Below are positions 22,141-33,186 of a DNA stretch of 64,000 nucleotides, piece after piece. The position numbers were made by a program, and so were the translations under genes. Origin of the DNA: Henricia sp. BOLD:AAB3569 (Eukaryota > Echinodermata > Asteroidea > Spinulosida > Echinasteridae); the NCBI GenBank assembly GCA_037783545.1, contig JBBELK010000445.1, positions 124,001 to 188,000 on the forward strand, in the 5' to 3' direction. Under the pieces are notes generated by a model. It did no database searches and was not told the DNA's origin. It saw only the letters and a program-made list of their open reading frames with translations. Position 1 is the stretch's first letter. Every line of letters starts with the position of its first letter.

Positions 22141-23702
22141 GGTCGCAAAAGTTAACCTGTCATCCCGAAATACATATATTTATATTTAAAAAACAAGAAG
22201 TCCATGTGTATTTCGGGAATAAATGTTAACTTGCCATGTTAAAGATATACAGTCCGTTTGAATTGATACCTCGACACTCTTTTTGTCAACGCACCCCGCC
22301 GCCCCCCACCCCCAACAAAACTGAAAGGAATTCCTTGTATAATTCAGACACAATGGGGAACGAAGATATGGAATACCCTCTGCCACATATATACAGTCCA
22401 TGCGTTTTTCAATTGATAATTTGAGAAACAAAAGTTGGTTGCTTTGAAATGAGAACGAAACAAAGTACCAACATTTAGTTATCGAACAATTACTGTAAAT
22501 ATTTCGAATCATTGCGGTTCGCCAACAAATCGGGGCGAAGACTTGCCCAAGTCTGACTTCCCGTGCTCGGTCTGAAACGCGCAACGCCACCCTGCCCCCT
22601 TCTATTTCTTCTGTTTCCTCTGTACAGATGGGTGTTTACATCACATACAATGGTGTAAATATCATCTAGAATTGCTGAAATACTTGTAAAATAACGAAAT
22701 GTTGCTCTTACATAATGCAGTTCGATATGTGATAAAAGGGACTCCCATATAGACTGGTTCCCGTCCACATATTCCACACAGGATAATATATATTCGCAAT
22801 AAGCCAACGAATCTATAGGGATCGGGAACCAATCTACCCATCTTCTGCCGCAAGAGTATTTGTTCCACCGTACCGAGTTTCACAAAACCCTTGCTGAAAC
22901 GAGTTGATCTAGGCTGTATTCAGAAATATATATGAACATTGATTAGCAAGTGACAGTGATCGCAACTGACCAATCACGCGGCGCGCATGTTGCTCCTCGG
23001 TCACGTCATCGCGGTCCCGATATACTTGTTTGCGCGACATTCAAAATTGCAGCGTAGCTACGGACGATGTTGCCAACAGCAAGAGCCAATCACGCGCCTC
23101 GCTCCGTTTAGTGGTAGCGTCCACTTTTACTAGGGGGTGGGGTCTAATGTTTCAATTAACAGTCACTGTAAGGACGTTTTACGTATAAGCCTATCTTTAT
23201 TCAGATGAACTACGTTTAGCTTTTAGCGAGATATAGTAAGTCTTCCTTCAGTTACGAACATGTATATTGCTGCAAGATAAAATGATAAACATGTACATAA
23301 AATTGTGGTAATTGCGGCTACGATGTCGCAAGATACAACGCGCGAGATGATTGTTCGAAACGACTCCCTTAAAAGGTCAAAAGTGCCAGGTCAAACAAAT
23401 CCCTTGTCTCTCATTGGTCGAACAGCCCGAGGCCCTTAAATACAGCTTATCTCAACCCGATGCATGCAGCAAAGGTTTTGTGGAACTCGGTGTGCAGCAA
23501 AGACCCTTGCAAAAGGAAGATGACACTTTTCCCTTTGGTTAATGTACCACCCCTACCCCCAAACCTGAAGGGAATTCCTAAGTTTAACAATAATTTCTTG
23601 GATGTAAGCGTAATTCAGACACAATGGGGGATTATTAATGGAAGTGATAGATTGGTTCCCGATCCTAGCACTTATTGCGAAAATATAGGGATCGGTAAAG
23701 GA
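22141..23702. other. 3' flank of unit 1
   Basis: Unit-specific flank with a CAGCACGATA-type relic (22250-22400, CCCCACCCCC run) and blocks collinear with 33187-34600 after gene 2. No gene; short frames are shared repeat text. Confidence 0.55.
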
Positions 23703-24282
23703 TAGACTGGTTCCCGCTCCACATATTCCACATACAACGACTGAATATGAGGACCGGCTACTGTCGTGTTTAAAATAGCACTTTAAGCATTTTGCATGCA
23801 TTTATTTTTAGGAGCACATACATGTAACCGTTAATTTTCAAAGCGCGCTGCGCGCTATATATGGCCTGAGTGTACAACAATTTGAAAGGGGTTATTCCTT
23901 ATTTGACCAATACAAATTTAATATATTAACCTTAATTTATTAAATATGCCCATTTTATGTAGGCTAGCATCAAAAAGATAATTCAAACCTTGTCTGCATC
24001 ACCCAGTGAGCTCCTACGGTTACCGTAACTATAGCCACCGCGTAGTTTTAAATCCGCGGCATCGCCATAAATACACACGCAGCGCTAGCGGCACACGTAC
24101 GTGCACGCGACGTCAATTCAAATTCTCGACGATTAACGGTAACGTCCGGACGACCGGACGTGCATTTGGGTAACTTCGGGAACCTTCGGAAAAAGAAGGA
24201 ATTCCTCCTGTTTCAAAATGGCGAAATTGCCGGACCTTAAATTCAGTCTAGTCAAAGAATTTTTGGTCCGGGTACCAGACTA
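23703..24282. mobile_element. 580-bp MITE with 9-bp target duplication
   Basis: Ends TAGACTGGTTCCCG and CGGGTACCAGACTA, flanked by GGTAAAGGA on both sides (23694-23702, 24283-24291). The paralogous position after gene 2 has a single GGTAAAGGA (34601-34609), an exact empty site. An inverted relative is at 62245-62850. A 9-bp duplication suggests a Mutator-like or related group; no transposase is present. Confidence 0.88.
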
Positions 24283-27239
24283 GGTAAAGGACAGCCATGC
24301 ATGACGGGAAGAATTCTGCCCGGTCACGTGATTGTTATTTCCTTTTTTAGTAAGTGCGTTATTTTGTAAATAAAGTAAAATTGCCTAAAGCAAAGGGTTT
24401 TGCAAATGTTAAAATATAAAGCACACAATGTGCACGCTCAAAGACGACAAATCACAGATCAAGATGAAGCGCTCTTTACCTGTCCCTATATTCTCCTATG
24501 TGGAATAAATGGACGGAAACCAGTCTATGGAAGTGAGTGTGCGGTACTCTCTGTCACATATTGTGCTGCATGTATACGTTCATTTATCCTACCTATAACA
24601 ACAACTAAGCCTATTGTATATACAAACAGTTCAAGCTTTAGGAATCAAATTTAAAGTGACAGGTTAATGTCACAAGAAACATCCATGACGAATTTTGGAT
24701 TAATTAAACGACCTATTACACGACACCCATTCTTTATAGGCCTACATGCCACAGCTTATGCAATTAAAATATCACTAGGCTTTCCAACACAAAGCCCACG
24801 CATGTAGAGTTATACCCAGCACGATATGTGGCAAAGGGACTTCTCCCCTAACGCCCCTATACCTCAACACACACTTTTGTTAACGCACCAACACCCCCTA
24901 AAAACTGAATTCCTTGGATGTTTGATACATAATGGGGGAACAAAGGGGTTGGTGGGGAGTCCCTTTGCCACATATCGTGCTTCATATAGAGTAGTATACC
25001 CAGCACGATATTTGGCAAAGGGACTCCCCTATAATAGTCTGGGAGCCCAGACCGATTTGTTCATCATCACGAGTACAAAAGGTCTGAGGCGTGGAATCAA
25101 TAGGTGGGGCAAGTGTGACCTCCGAATGGCATTTCTTAAGTTGCAGATCCTGTACCTAAGGGAGGGGGGAGGCCCCCTTTTGACCCCAAAATCACTTTTA
25201 TAAACATTTTCGAGTACATCGATCAACCCTTCACCAAACTATCCTCTGGTGAACCCTAATCAATGATCGGCATTTCTTAAGTTGCAAATCCTGTACTTAG
25301 TATGCTTAAGAAAGCCCTTAATTAGCAGTAATTAGCGGTTTAATTATCATATCGAGTACATCAACCAAACCAACGGTAATAATTTCTCTGGGGTTTCCTG
25401 AGTAATGAATGACCTTTCTTAAGTGTCAAATCCTGTACCAAATCCCCTTAAGAAAAGGTCAAAGGTCATTCATTTGCAGTACACACAACAGCCGTCGGCA
25501 AAAAGCCCATTTGTTTTGAACGGGTAGCGCTATGAGCAAACGGCTGTTTTGTGTTTCATCCGCGGTTTAATCTCCGCTCGTTTTATGCGGACTCAGGCGA
25601 AGTTATCTGGCACTGGGGTGGTTGAAATAATTCTGCAGAGTACACTGGCCAAAGAAAGACGTTCTTAGTTCAGCTTCTGTGGCGATTTCACTCGGGAGAA
25701 TATCAAATTCAAAATTTACAATTGCAATATTTGTCACCGTCAAAAGCCGCCGATTACATTATGGAGTGCCGAAGTGTGAGGTGTTGCCACGGTAATTGGC
25801 TCCAAACATCATGGCTGTCAGATAAAACACCATTCAAAAGCACAGGGAAACGGTTCAGTGATATTTAGCGTATACCAATTCCCAGCATTGCCTTGAGTGA
25901 CGTATTTTCCTCGGTATAGCTCAAATGCATCGCAAGGCGACTTTATCACAGGTCAGCAAACAACGGCTAAAGCTGCATGTTTCTTCCTTTTTTGCCAAAT
26001 ACGTTTATTAGAGCTAAGCTGTTTCCCCTATGAAACGGTCTTAGATGCCCACCGTGCATCCTCAGTCGTTCCGATGTCCGCTTATGCTTTTATGGTAACA
26101 CTCCTTATGAGAAATCTGTAGTGTTCTGCACTAGACGTGATGTGTATCACCACATGTGCTCACCGGAACATGTGCACACCAAGACATGGTGGCTTATGTT
26201 AGAGTTGGCATGCACTCTTTTTCTGCATTCCACTATTTAAAAATGGGCACCCGTCAATTCGTGACAGTATGGATTATTTTTTTTCAAATCTCTGTGCGGG
26301 TTTATGCATTTTCTGAAACTTTACATACGCCACAAATGGCTGTCTCCGTGCACCGTGCAAGTCATAACATATTAAAATACATGCTGTACGTCCTTTATTA
26401 ATAATGAATCAAAATTTTAATTATTTCAGAGAAATACTACTAAAGATGTTCAAAGCAATGGTAACAAACACGACATCATAATTAGTTATAGCTGTAAGTA
26501 CTTTTTGGTATCTGATAAAAGTGCGATTATACATTTGCATAGATGGGATACTTTAAAAAGCCATACTGATTATGACCATAACATTTTATTGAGTTACAAT
26601 GGCCCTTTATAATTCTATAATGACCTCAGTCTGATTTATTCGATAAGTCATTCATTATTCAGGACACCATTTAACTCTTTTTGGTTTGATTGTCGATTGT
26701 AAGACAGTTGTCATTTTGATAGGAATTTCATTTGATTATGGAATTATTGGGGATTGGGTAGTCTTGGGGTACCAAACGACGTAGTTAGGGAGGAAAGCAC
26801 ATATGTAAACAAATGGTGATGTCATTATGTTTCATGGTCCATTAATTTGGGATTAAAAATCCTGTGTTCACGTCTGGAAAGCCAAAAGGCAGGGGAAAAC
26901 CGTACTTGCACCAACCCGACAGGCGTGATCGAGTGATGACGTTCTGCTGTGTGATGGGCATTTTTTTAAACTATGGACCTGGCCACCATTGTTACGTCAG
27001 TTGTCAGGGTAATTGGGTCTAAACAGTACTAAAGTAATATCGCGCGTCATTGTTTGTTGCTAAGGTTACTAGGTCAACACTAAAAAAAATCTGGACTTCT
27101 TCCATGGGCTAACTTAATGGCTGGATTCACATGGAATTTTTTCCCCGTATATTTTACGAGCGTCGCTTTCAGGGAAAAGGTCGGGGGACAAATAAATCCA
27201 GCACGATGTGACAAAGGGATTGCCCCACGTCCTCCTATA

Positions 27240-27384
27240 GACCGTATCGAATAGCCGAATTTCGTGGGGCAGTTTCTTTGTTCCTTGAGGACATGCATGA
27301 TATGGTTGCCCATATTGTGCTTCCATTGTTGAACGGTTAAAGTAACGAAAGGTGCCCCACGAAATGGCGGCTATTCGATACGGT
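27240..27384. mobile_element. 145-bp MITE nested in the 4.28-kb element
   Basis: Ends GACCGTATCGAATAGCCG and CGGCTATTCGATACGGTC, flanked by TATA on both sides. It is inserted in a CAGCACGATA-type MITE (about 27200-27540), so three transposons are nested here. Confidence 0.8.
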
Positions 27385-27591
27385 CTATATCTCAACACGC
27401 TCTTTCCTAATTTGTTAACGCGGCAACATCACCCCCTAAAACCTGAAAGGAGTTCTTTAAATTCCTTGAATATTTCAAAGACAATAGGGGAAATCACAAT
27501 GGTGGGTGGGGGTGGGTATATACACTCTGCATAATGAAGGGCCGGTGGATTCACACTGTCGAGGAAAAACGCCAACGCGAAGTGGCTTGAG

Positions 27592-27740
27592 CACTGCAGC
27601 CGATTTCACGAAACTAAATACGCAGTTGCGTAAGCCCACTTGCACAACATTTTATTGCGAAGATAACACACAAGCTATGGGGCTTGCGCCATTTGTCAAA
27701 AGTGCGCAAGCTGCGCAGTGTTTCGTGAAATCGACTGCAG
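27592..27740. mobile_element. MITE with CTGCAG-CGATTTCACGAAAC ends
   Basis: CACTGCAGCCGATTTCACGA and CGTGAAATCGACTGCAG are inverted ends; the interior is rich in TGCGCAAGC-type pairs. About 150 bp. Confidence 0.6.
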
Positions 27741-29640
27741 GTCATTATCTTTAGGTGTCAGAACCATAAGGCTCGAATTTTGGTCACGGCAAAGGAGTTA
27801 TCTTGCCACGAAAGTCACATTTATGGATTTGTTTTGTTTTCGTCGGTTTTTGATGTCCTTAAAGTAACGACGGAATACTCGACAAAGCACTTCGCGTTTG
27901 CGATTTACGTGCATCTATAAGACCTCCCTATTCGCCTTTTCGCGCGTAAATGCGACGCGCGTCGCTTTGACAAAAAGTGTCCTGGTTGTTGGGTGGGGCG
28001 ATTTGGAGTAAAACGACGCGTTGAAAACCAAATGTTTCGCGTCACGATCACGTCAAGAGTTTTTTTTTAGCCATGCAGAACATATACGTCAAAAACGCTA
28101 GCGAAAAAAAGGATCGGCTTTTCGTTAATCATGAATGCACATGGACTTGAAATTTACCATGCGTCGCCTGACATACTGCGCGTACCGTGCGGATCCGTTC
28201 CATACCCAGTGTGGACTACCCAAAATACTATTTTCCCCAAAATACTCTATCCATGGGAATAAAACAATTCCAATCTCCAATTTAGATGTGGTAGCAAACG
28301 ATTTTTTGGTGCAATCATTGTTCATGGAACCAGATAATAATTTACAGAATGTCTTTTTGAACGACATAGGCCTATACGGATTGAGAGCGCGAAATTTCAG
28401 AATGGTAACGAAAAAATTGAGCACCACGCCACCACCACCACCACCACCACATGTGGCTACTGGCTACGCTGCTGGGTGGAATACCTGGACGGTCATTTAT
28501 GAATACACTCAAACTATAACTTGACGATAACTTTAGAATTTAGGAACTAGTAACGTCCCATGAATGCAACGTGTCTATACAGAATCCGTGGCGGAAATTT
28601 GCTTTGACTGCTTGCGTTGTCCATAGTCTCACCTGGTAGGCCTACTGACATTTTCTCGATTGAATTCGCTACAGAAGTTGAACTAAGAACGTCTTTCTTT
28701 GGCCAGTTTATACTCTACAGAATTATTTCAACCACTCCAGTGTCAGAGAACTTCGCTTAAGTCCGCATAAAACGAGAGGAGATTAAACCGCGGATGAAAC
28801 ACAAAACAGCCGTTTGCTAAGAGCGCTAGCCGTTCAAAACAAATGGGCCTTTTGCCGACGGCTGTTGTGTGTACTGCTAATGAATGACCTTTGACCTTTT
28901 CTTAAGGGGATTTGGTACAGGATTTGACACTTAAGAAAGGTCATTAATTACTAAGGAAACCCCAGAGAAATTATTACCGTTGGTTTGGTTGATGTACTCG
29001 ATATGATAATTAAACCGCTAATTACTGCTAATTAAGGGCTTTCTTAAGCATACTAAGTACAGGATTTGCAACTTAAGAAATGCCGATCATTGATTAGGGT
29101 TCACCAGAGGATAGTTTGGTAAAGGTTTGATCGATGTACTCGAAAATGTTTATAAAAGTGATTTTGGGGTCAAAAGGGGGCCTCCCCCCTCCCTTAGGTA
29201 CAGGATCTGCAACTTAAGAAATGCCATTCGGAGGTCACACTTGCCCCACCTATTGATTCCACGCCTCAGACCTTTTGTACTCGTGATGATGAACAAATCG
29301 GTCTGGGCTCCCAGACTATAACGCCTCAATACCTCAACACACTCTTCCTTTTTGTTAACGCACCCCTCCCCTCTCCCCAAAACTGAAAGGAATTCCTTGG
29401 AAATTCCTTGGATAATTCAGACACAATGGGGGAACAAAGGTAGGGGGTGATACCCTCTGCCACATATCGTGCTGCATATGTAGAGTATATAGACACTTGC
29501 TTACCAAACCAGCTGTTGGAACAAAAATTTAAAAAACCATTCATTCTATAACTTAGTTCCAGGCAACGCATGCACATACCAGTGAGATGAACAGAATAGG
29601 CCTGCTTGGCTGAAGAAAAGAAAAAATCCCGCCAAAAATG

Positions 29641-29648
29641 TATATAAG
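29641..29648 (+). promoter_or_regulatory. TATA box of PAN-like gene 2
   Basis: TATATAAG, 74 bp before the ATG, followed by AAGACAGGGTTCT as in the other copies. Confidence 0.7.
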
Positions 29649-29714
29649 AAGACAGGGTTCTGGAGGCATTACAGTTGTACTCGTGAGTCAGCAGACGAAA
29701 CAACGTGATACATA

Positions 29715-31736
29715 ATGGGTCCCACGTTATCTTTGGTTTTTGTGCTGATGCTGTTTCTGCATCTGAACGGCCATGCTGTGGGGAAAAAGACCACATGGTT
29801 CCGCCAAAATGACGGCATCACACACTGTATTCTTTTGAGCAACCCCAGCGGTGTCCACGCGGACCTGTCTATGTTGCAGTGCAGCGAAAAATGTGCATGG
29901 GACGATGGCTGCTTCTCATTCAGTTATTCGGACCCCCAGAGACAGTGTGAACTGACCGGGGCTTCGGGGATGTTGCTCCCACCTGTACCTGAAGGAAGTT
30001 TTGTTACTTTTTACCACACGTCGCAGGAGGTAAGTTGAAATGGGAAATAGTTGAGTAGTTGACCATGGCTTCATACGTGGTGTTCAAAACGTATGGATAA
30101 CTGGAGAAATCTGGGGTACTTGTGAGAATTCTTCCCACTCCTAAACTTGGGTTTTACATCAAATTACTGCACTTACTAAAAAGCTTTCCATAGCAACAGC
30201 TGATTTTTAAAATAATCAACTTTCCAATTATAGCTAGTTTTAAATGTCCTTAGGCCTACCGCGGTGTCATTGGTCGTCGTGGATGTGCTAATTCGACGCT
30301 TCATAGGTCTTTTTTTTTATTTAAATTTTTTTCCAGGAAATTGTTCTTGATTTAGTCTAATGAAACACCAGTAGTTTGTCGATATCCGCGCCAATATTTT
30401 GCTTTCCTTTGTTTTTTACAGGGTGTCGTTCTCGAAAAACTTTCCGTCATCAAAACTAAAGGTAAGATTATGCTAAAAATACAGACAAGGGGTCGATTTC
30501 ACGAAGCGCAATAACCATCCTTCGTAACTCGAGATGCACTATACGGTTGTTTCACACGGAGCCTTTTCGCGCGTAAATTCGACATGCGCGTCGCTTTGAG
30601 AAAGAGCTGCGTGGAGGGAATTCGGAGTGAAAATATTCACTAAAAATCGCAGCACTTCGCACCCAAGTTGACTCTGTCGTTTTCAGTGTGTCGTTTCATT
30701 CCAAATTCTCCCCCTTTTCAAAGCGACGCGTGACGTGGAATTTTTGCGCGAAAAGGCTCTGTGTGAATCCAGCCTTGCCCGTCGTATGGTGCTTACGAAG
30801 GATCGTAGAACACTTATATTGTAATTGCCACCAATAGTAAAAACCCAAGGTTGACAAAGCCGGGTAACGTTTCATAATTTCCCACACTCGTGGCCGAGGA
30901 AACGCCCATACATGTTCGCAGATTAACACAAGCAAAAATAAACCATTTGGGAATTTGTTTACAGGTATTGGGTTTCTGTATGTCGTCGGCACGCCGATGT
31001 TTCTATCTCAAATTTTCCAACGTGATCCTCGTACGTTTTTTAAATTTTAAATTCCATGCTATATGAGCCTATCGCATTTCTAGTTCTGCATCCGCAATAA
31101 AACCCATGCCAATTTTCCTTTTATCAAAATTGTCTTTTGCCCCCAACTTAATTAGGTCTACCTAGTACTGGACTCACTGGAAACACTTTCGACACGCAAG
31201 CTTTGGCCGCTGCCGAGTGTGAAGGCTCTCTACACTTGTGCGAGCTGTGGGAAATTCAGGCGATCGTCGAAGGCAACACTGCGGAACTACCCGAGAACAC
31301 GGACATGTGGTACGCTGTGGCGGATAGTCAAGCCGTGGTCACCGGTGTGGACGTGACTCAACACGGCCTACCGATGGTCAAGCCTTCGCCCGGTGTTTGC
31401 TGCCCAGGGCGTCAACTCGACCCAAAAGACCCCATCGCCACCGAGGAGTCTTTTTCGCGCAATGACCGCGAGGCGCAGGCAGGCGCTTGCGCCATTCTGG
31501 CCGCTCATCCGTGCACCTTTGCGGAGTTGAAGGCGGCCCACTTGAGGGGCTTTAGCATGAATGACTGGTCGTACTTTGCGAAGCCAGATCGTGACGCCAC
31601 ACTGTATTCCGGCAGCAATGGCTGTGGCAGATACATTTTTAAGCCAAACGAGTGTTACGAAGGGACCGTGGCAAACACACCAAGATCGGATGCTTCCGCG
31701 ACGGTCGTTTGTTGTCCAAACATTTACGGTGCTTAA
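29715..31736 (+). CDS. PAN/apple-like secreted protein, copy 2
   Basis: Exons 29715-30029, 30422-30461 and 31156-31736; 311 aa. Same layout as copy 1: signal peptide, PAN-like domain, linker exon, double CCP-ending C-terminal domain. The last exon differs from copy 1 at only two of 581 positions (S to N, S to I). Intron 2 (694 bp) carries a GCCTTTTCGCGCG MITE at 30545-30774 and a phase-compatible 66-nt stretch (30965-31030) that could be an optional exon. Promoter block is directly downstream of the 4.28-kb insertion, so distal regulatory DNA is displaced by about 4.3 kb relative to copies 1 and 3. Confidence 0.87.
30545..30774. mobile_element. GCCTTTTCGCGCG MITE in intron 2 of copy 2
   Basis: Ends GGTTGTTTCACACGGAGCC and GGCTCTGTGTGAATCCAGCC, with CTTTTCGCGCG/GCGCGAAAAG next to them. 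Present in degraded form in copy 3 (about 36820-37005) and copy 4 (51210-51365); relatives at about 27925 and 61925. Confidence 0.8.
30965..31030 (+). other. Candidate optional exon in intron 2 (copy 2)
   Basis: TTTACAG acceptor, 66 nt without a stop in the required phase, and a GTACGT donor. Inserting it keeps frame and would add 22 residues (starting IGFLYVVGTPMF) between the linker and the last exon. The same stretch is intact in copy 3 (37218-37283), broken by a frameshift in copy 1 (about 20371) and ends in a stop in copy 4 (57061). Either an alternative exon under weak constraint or a decaying one. Confidence 0.4.
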
Positions 31737-32302
31737 GTGCATTATCACCGTTAACGCACAAAGTAAAATAATGAACAAACTTGCTCGGTATTAATTAATA
31801 TAGACGACGGGACGATAAAGTGTAACTAGATTTATTCTGTTTAATGGAACTCGATTTTGGGGGGTCTAAATTGCTATTAGGCGATGTGCGATTTGTTTAT
31901 ATCTAAAGCGCCCTCTGTTGAAAATTGGTCGTCGTTATAAGCGTGCATCTTGTATTGCACAAATTTGGTTTATTAATAAGGCCAAAGGTCGCAATTCAAA
32001 GACGATTTGGCATTCGACCGAATTCCTGAACCAAATTTATGTAAAACATGATGCGTGCGCATAACGCCGGCCATCGTCGCATCAAAGGGCACATCGTCTG
32101 TTGATATGGCTGTCTACCAATACAAACGCGTGTTTGCTCATTGCAAGATGATTGGTTCTTTAATTGAACTCCTCTAATTATCATGAACAGGTATTTGCAT
32201 ATTTTACGAGGGTTACAATTGGTGTAGAAGCAATGCCAGACTTCGTTTAATTTCTTTGGATGGACTTGGATTGTTCCAAATAGTTATTGTTTTAGGAAGT
32301 GA

Positions 32303-32308
32303 AATAAA
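32303..32308 (+). promoter_or_regulatory. Polyadenylation signal of copy 2
   Basis: AATAAA in GTGAAATAAACATAATA, in the conserved 3' UTR position. Confidence 0.6.
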
Positions 32309-32519
32309 CATAATATAGTTGTGAGGCTAAATGCGTCTACTTGTGTCATTAGTAATTTTGAAACCAACGCAGTCTTCGTCTGGTCATCTGTATACTAAAT
32401 ATGCCTGTGAAAGGAAGCGAGTCTGTACATCAGACGTTATTAATATATAAAACGTGCAAAAGGTTAATTAAGTTTGCGTGTTCCCATGCATGAAACAGCG
32501 TTTGATGTATTGAAGCCCT

Positions 32520-33186
32520 GGGGCCAATTTCACGGCGCTGTTTAGCACAACAATTTGTTTAGCACAGATTTTCTTTGCTCTGTAAAATGAGTTAAAGTTG
32601 CATTGCCCGTGTTTCGGTGAAAGGATTAAAAAATAATTTACACAAGCGAACGAATTTAGAAAGCTTATACGTGTCTCTGTAACGAAAAATATCAAAAACT
32701 TAAATTTTCGACGTCGGGAATTGGAGATACAAGCCTTTTTCTTGAAACGTGCTTCACATGTTGTACATGTGCGCGTACGCTCATATGTACACATGTACGC
32801 GCACATGTACATTTACGTCATAACCCTGTCGATTAAATGACCTGCCAGCCATTTAATCATTTCTTGTTTTTAATCGACTGGCATTAATCCTTGACGGATT
32901 TTTACGTTCTTAGTACCAAATGAAAGCTGATAACTTTTTCTATTCTAGAAAAATATCTATTTAACTTTAAAAAAAAAATTGTACGCCCAAATCGGCCCAA
33001 ACACGGGCAGTGCAACTTTAACAGCCAAAATTGTATATCAAATTGTATTTTTAGGAACGGGAGCAAAATATCAGTAAATACACATCACATACGATTTTGG
33101 CTGGCAACCCAGTTTTTCAAAATAAAGCAAAGAAATCATGTGCTAAGCAATTTGTTTTGCTAAACACCGCCGTGAAATTGGCCCCT
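32520..33186. mobile_element. GGGGCCAATTTCA MITE split by a TTAA element
   Basis: The same MITE as 21900-22140, here interrupted after GAGTTAA by the element at 32596-33017. With the insert removed, the two copies are nearly identical. Confidence 0.85.
32596..33017. mobile_element. 422-bp piggyBac-type MITE (TTAA target)
   Basis: Ends AGTTGCATTGCCCGTGTTT and AAACACGGGCAGTGCAACT, flanked by TTAA on both sides (32592-32595, 33018-33021); the empty site in unit 1 has a single TTAA. The interior carries a GTACATGTGCGCGTAC palindrome. Superfamily placement rests on the TTAA duplication. A half copy is at 43382-43556. Confidence 0.87.

Larger units (their letters stand above)
25035..29318. mobile_element. 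4.28-kb long-TIR element before PAN-like gene 2
   Basis: Arms of about 670 bp (25035-25705, 28648-29318) are inverted copies starting TAGTCTGGGAGCCCAGAC. Flanked by TAA on both sides (25032-25034, 29319-29321). Genes 1 and 3 have the uninterrupted target (CCCCTATAACGCC or its equivalent), so it entered unit 2 alone. A 3-bp TAA duplication is typical of PIF/Harbinger, which is my tentative placement. The 2.9-kb interior has no transposase-like frame and holds nested MITEs, including a copy of the cluster's own CAGCACGATA family, so it is non-autonomous. Confidence 0.85.

Noticed and set aside
28135-28524. 129-residue frame inside the 4.28-kb element as a possible transposase
   Set aside because: It contains a (CCA)n run coding polyproline, lacks any catalytic motif I know from DNA transposases, and is unsupported by flanking exons.
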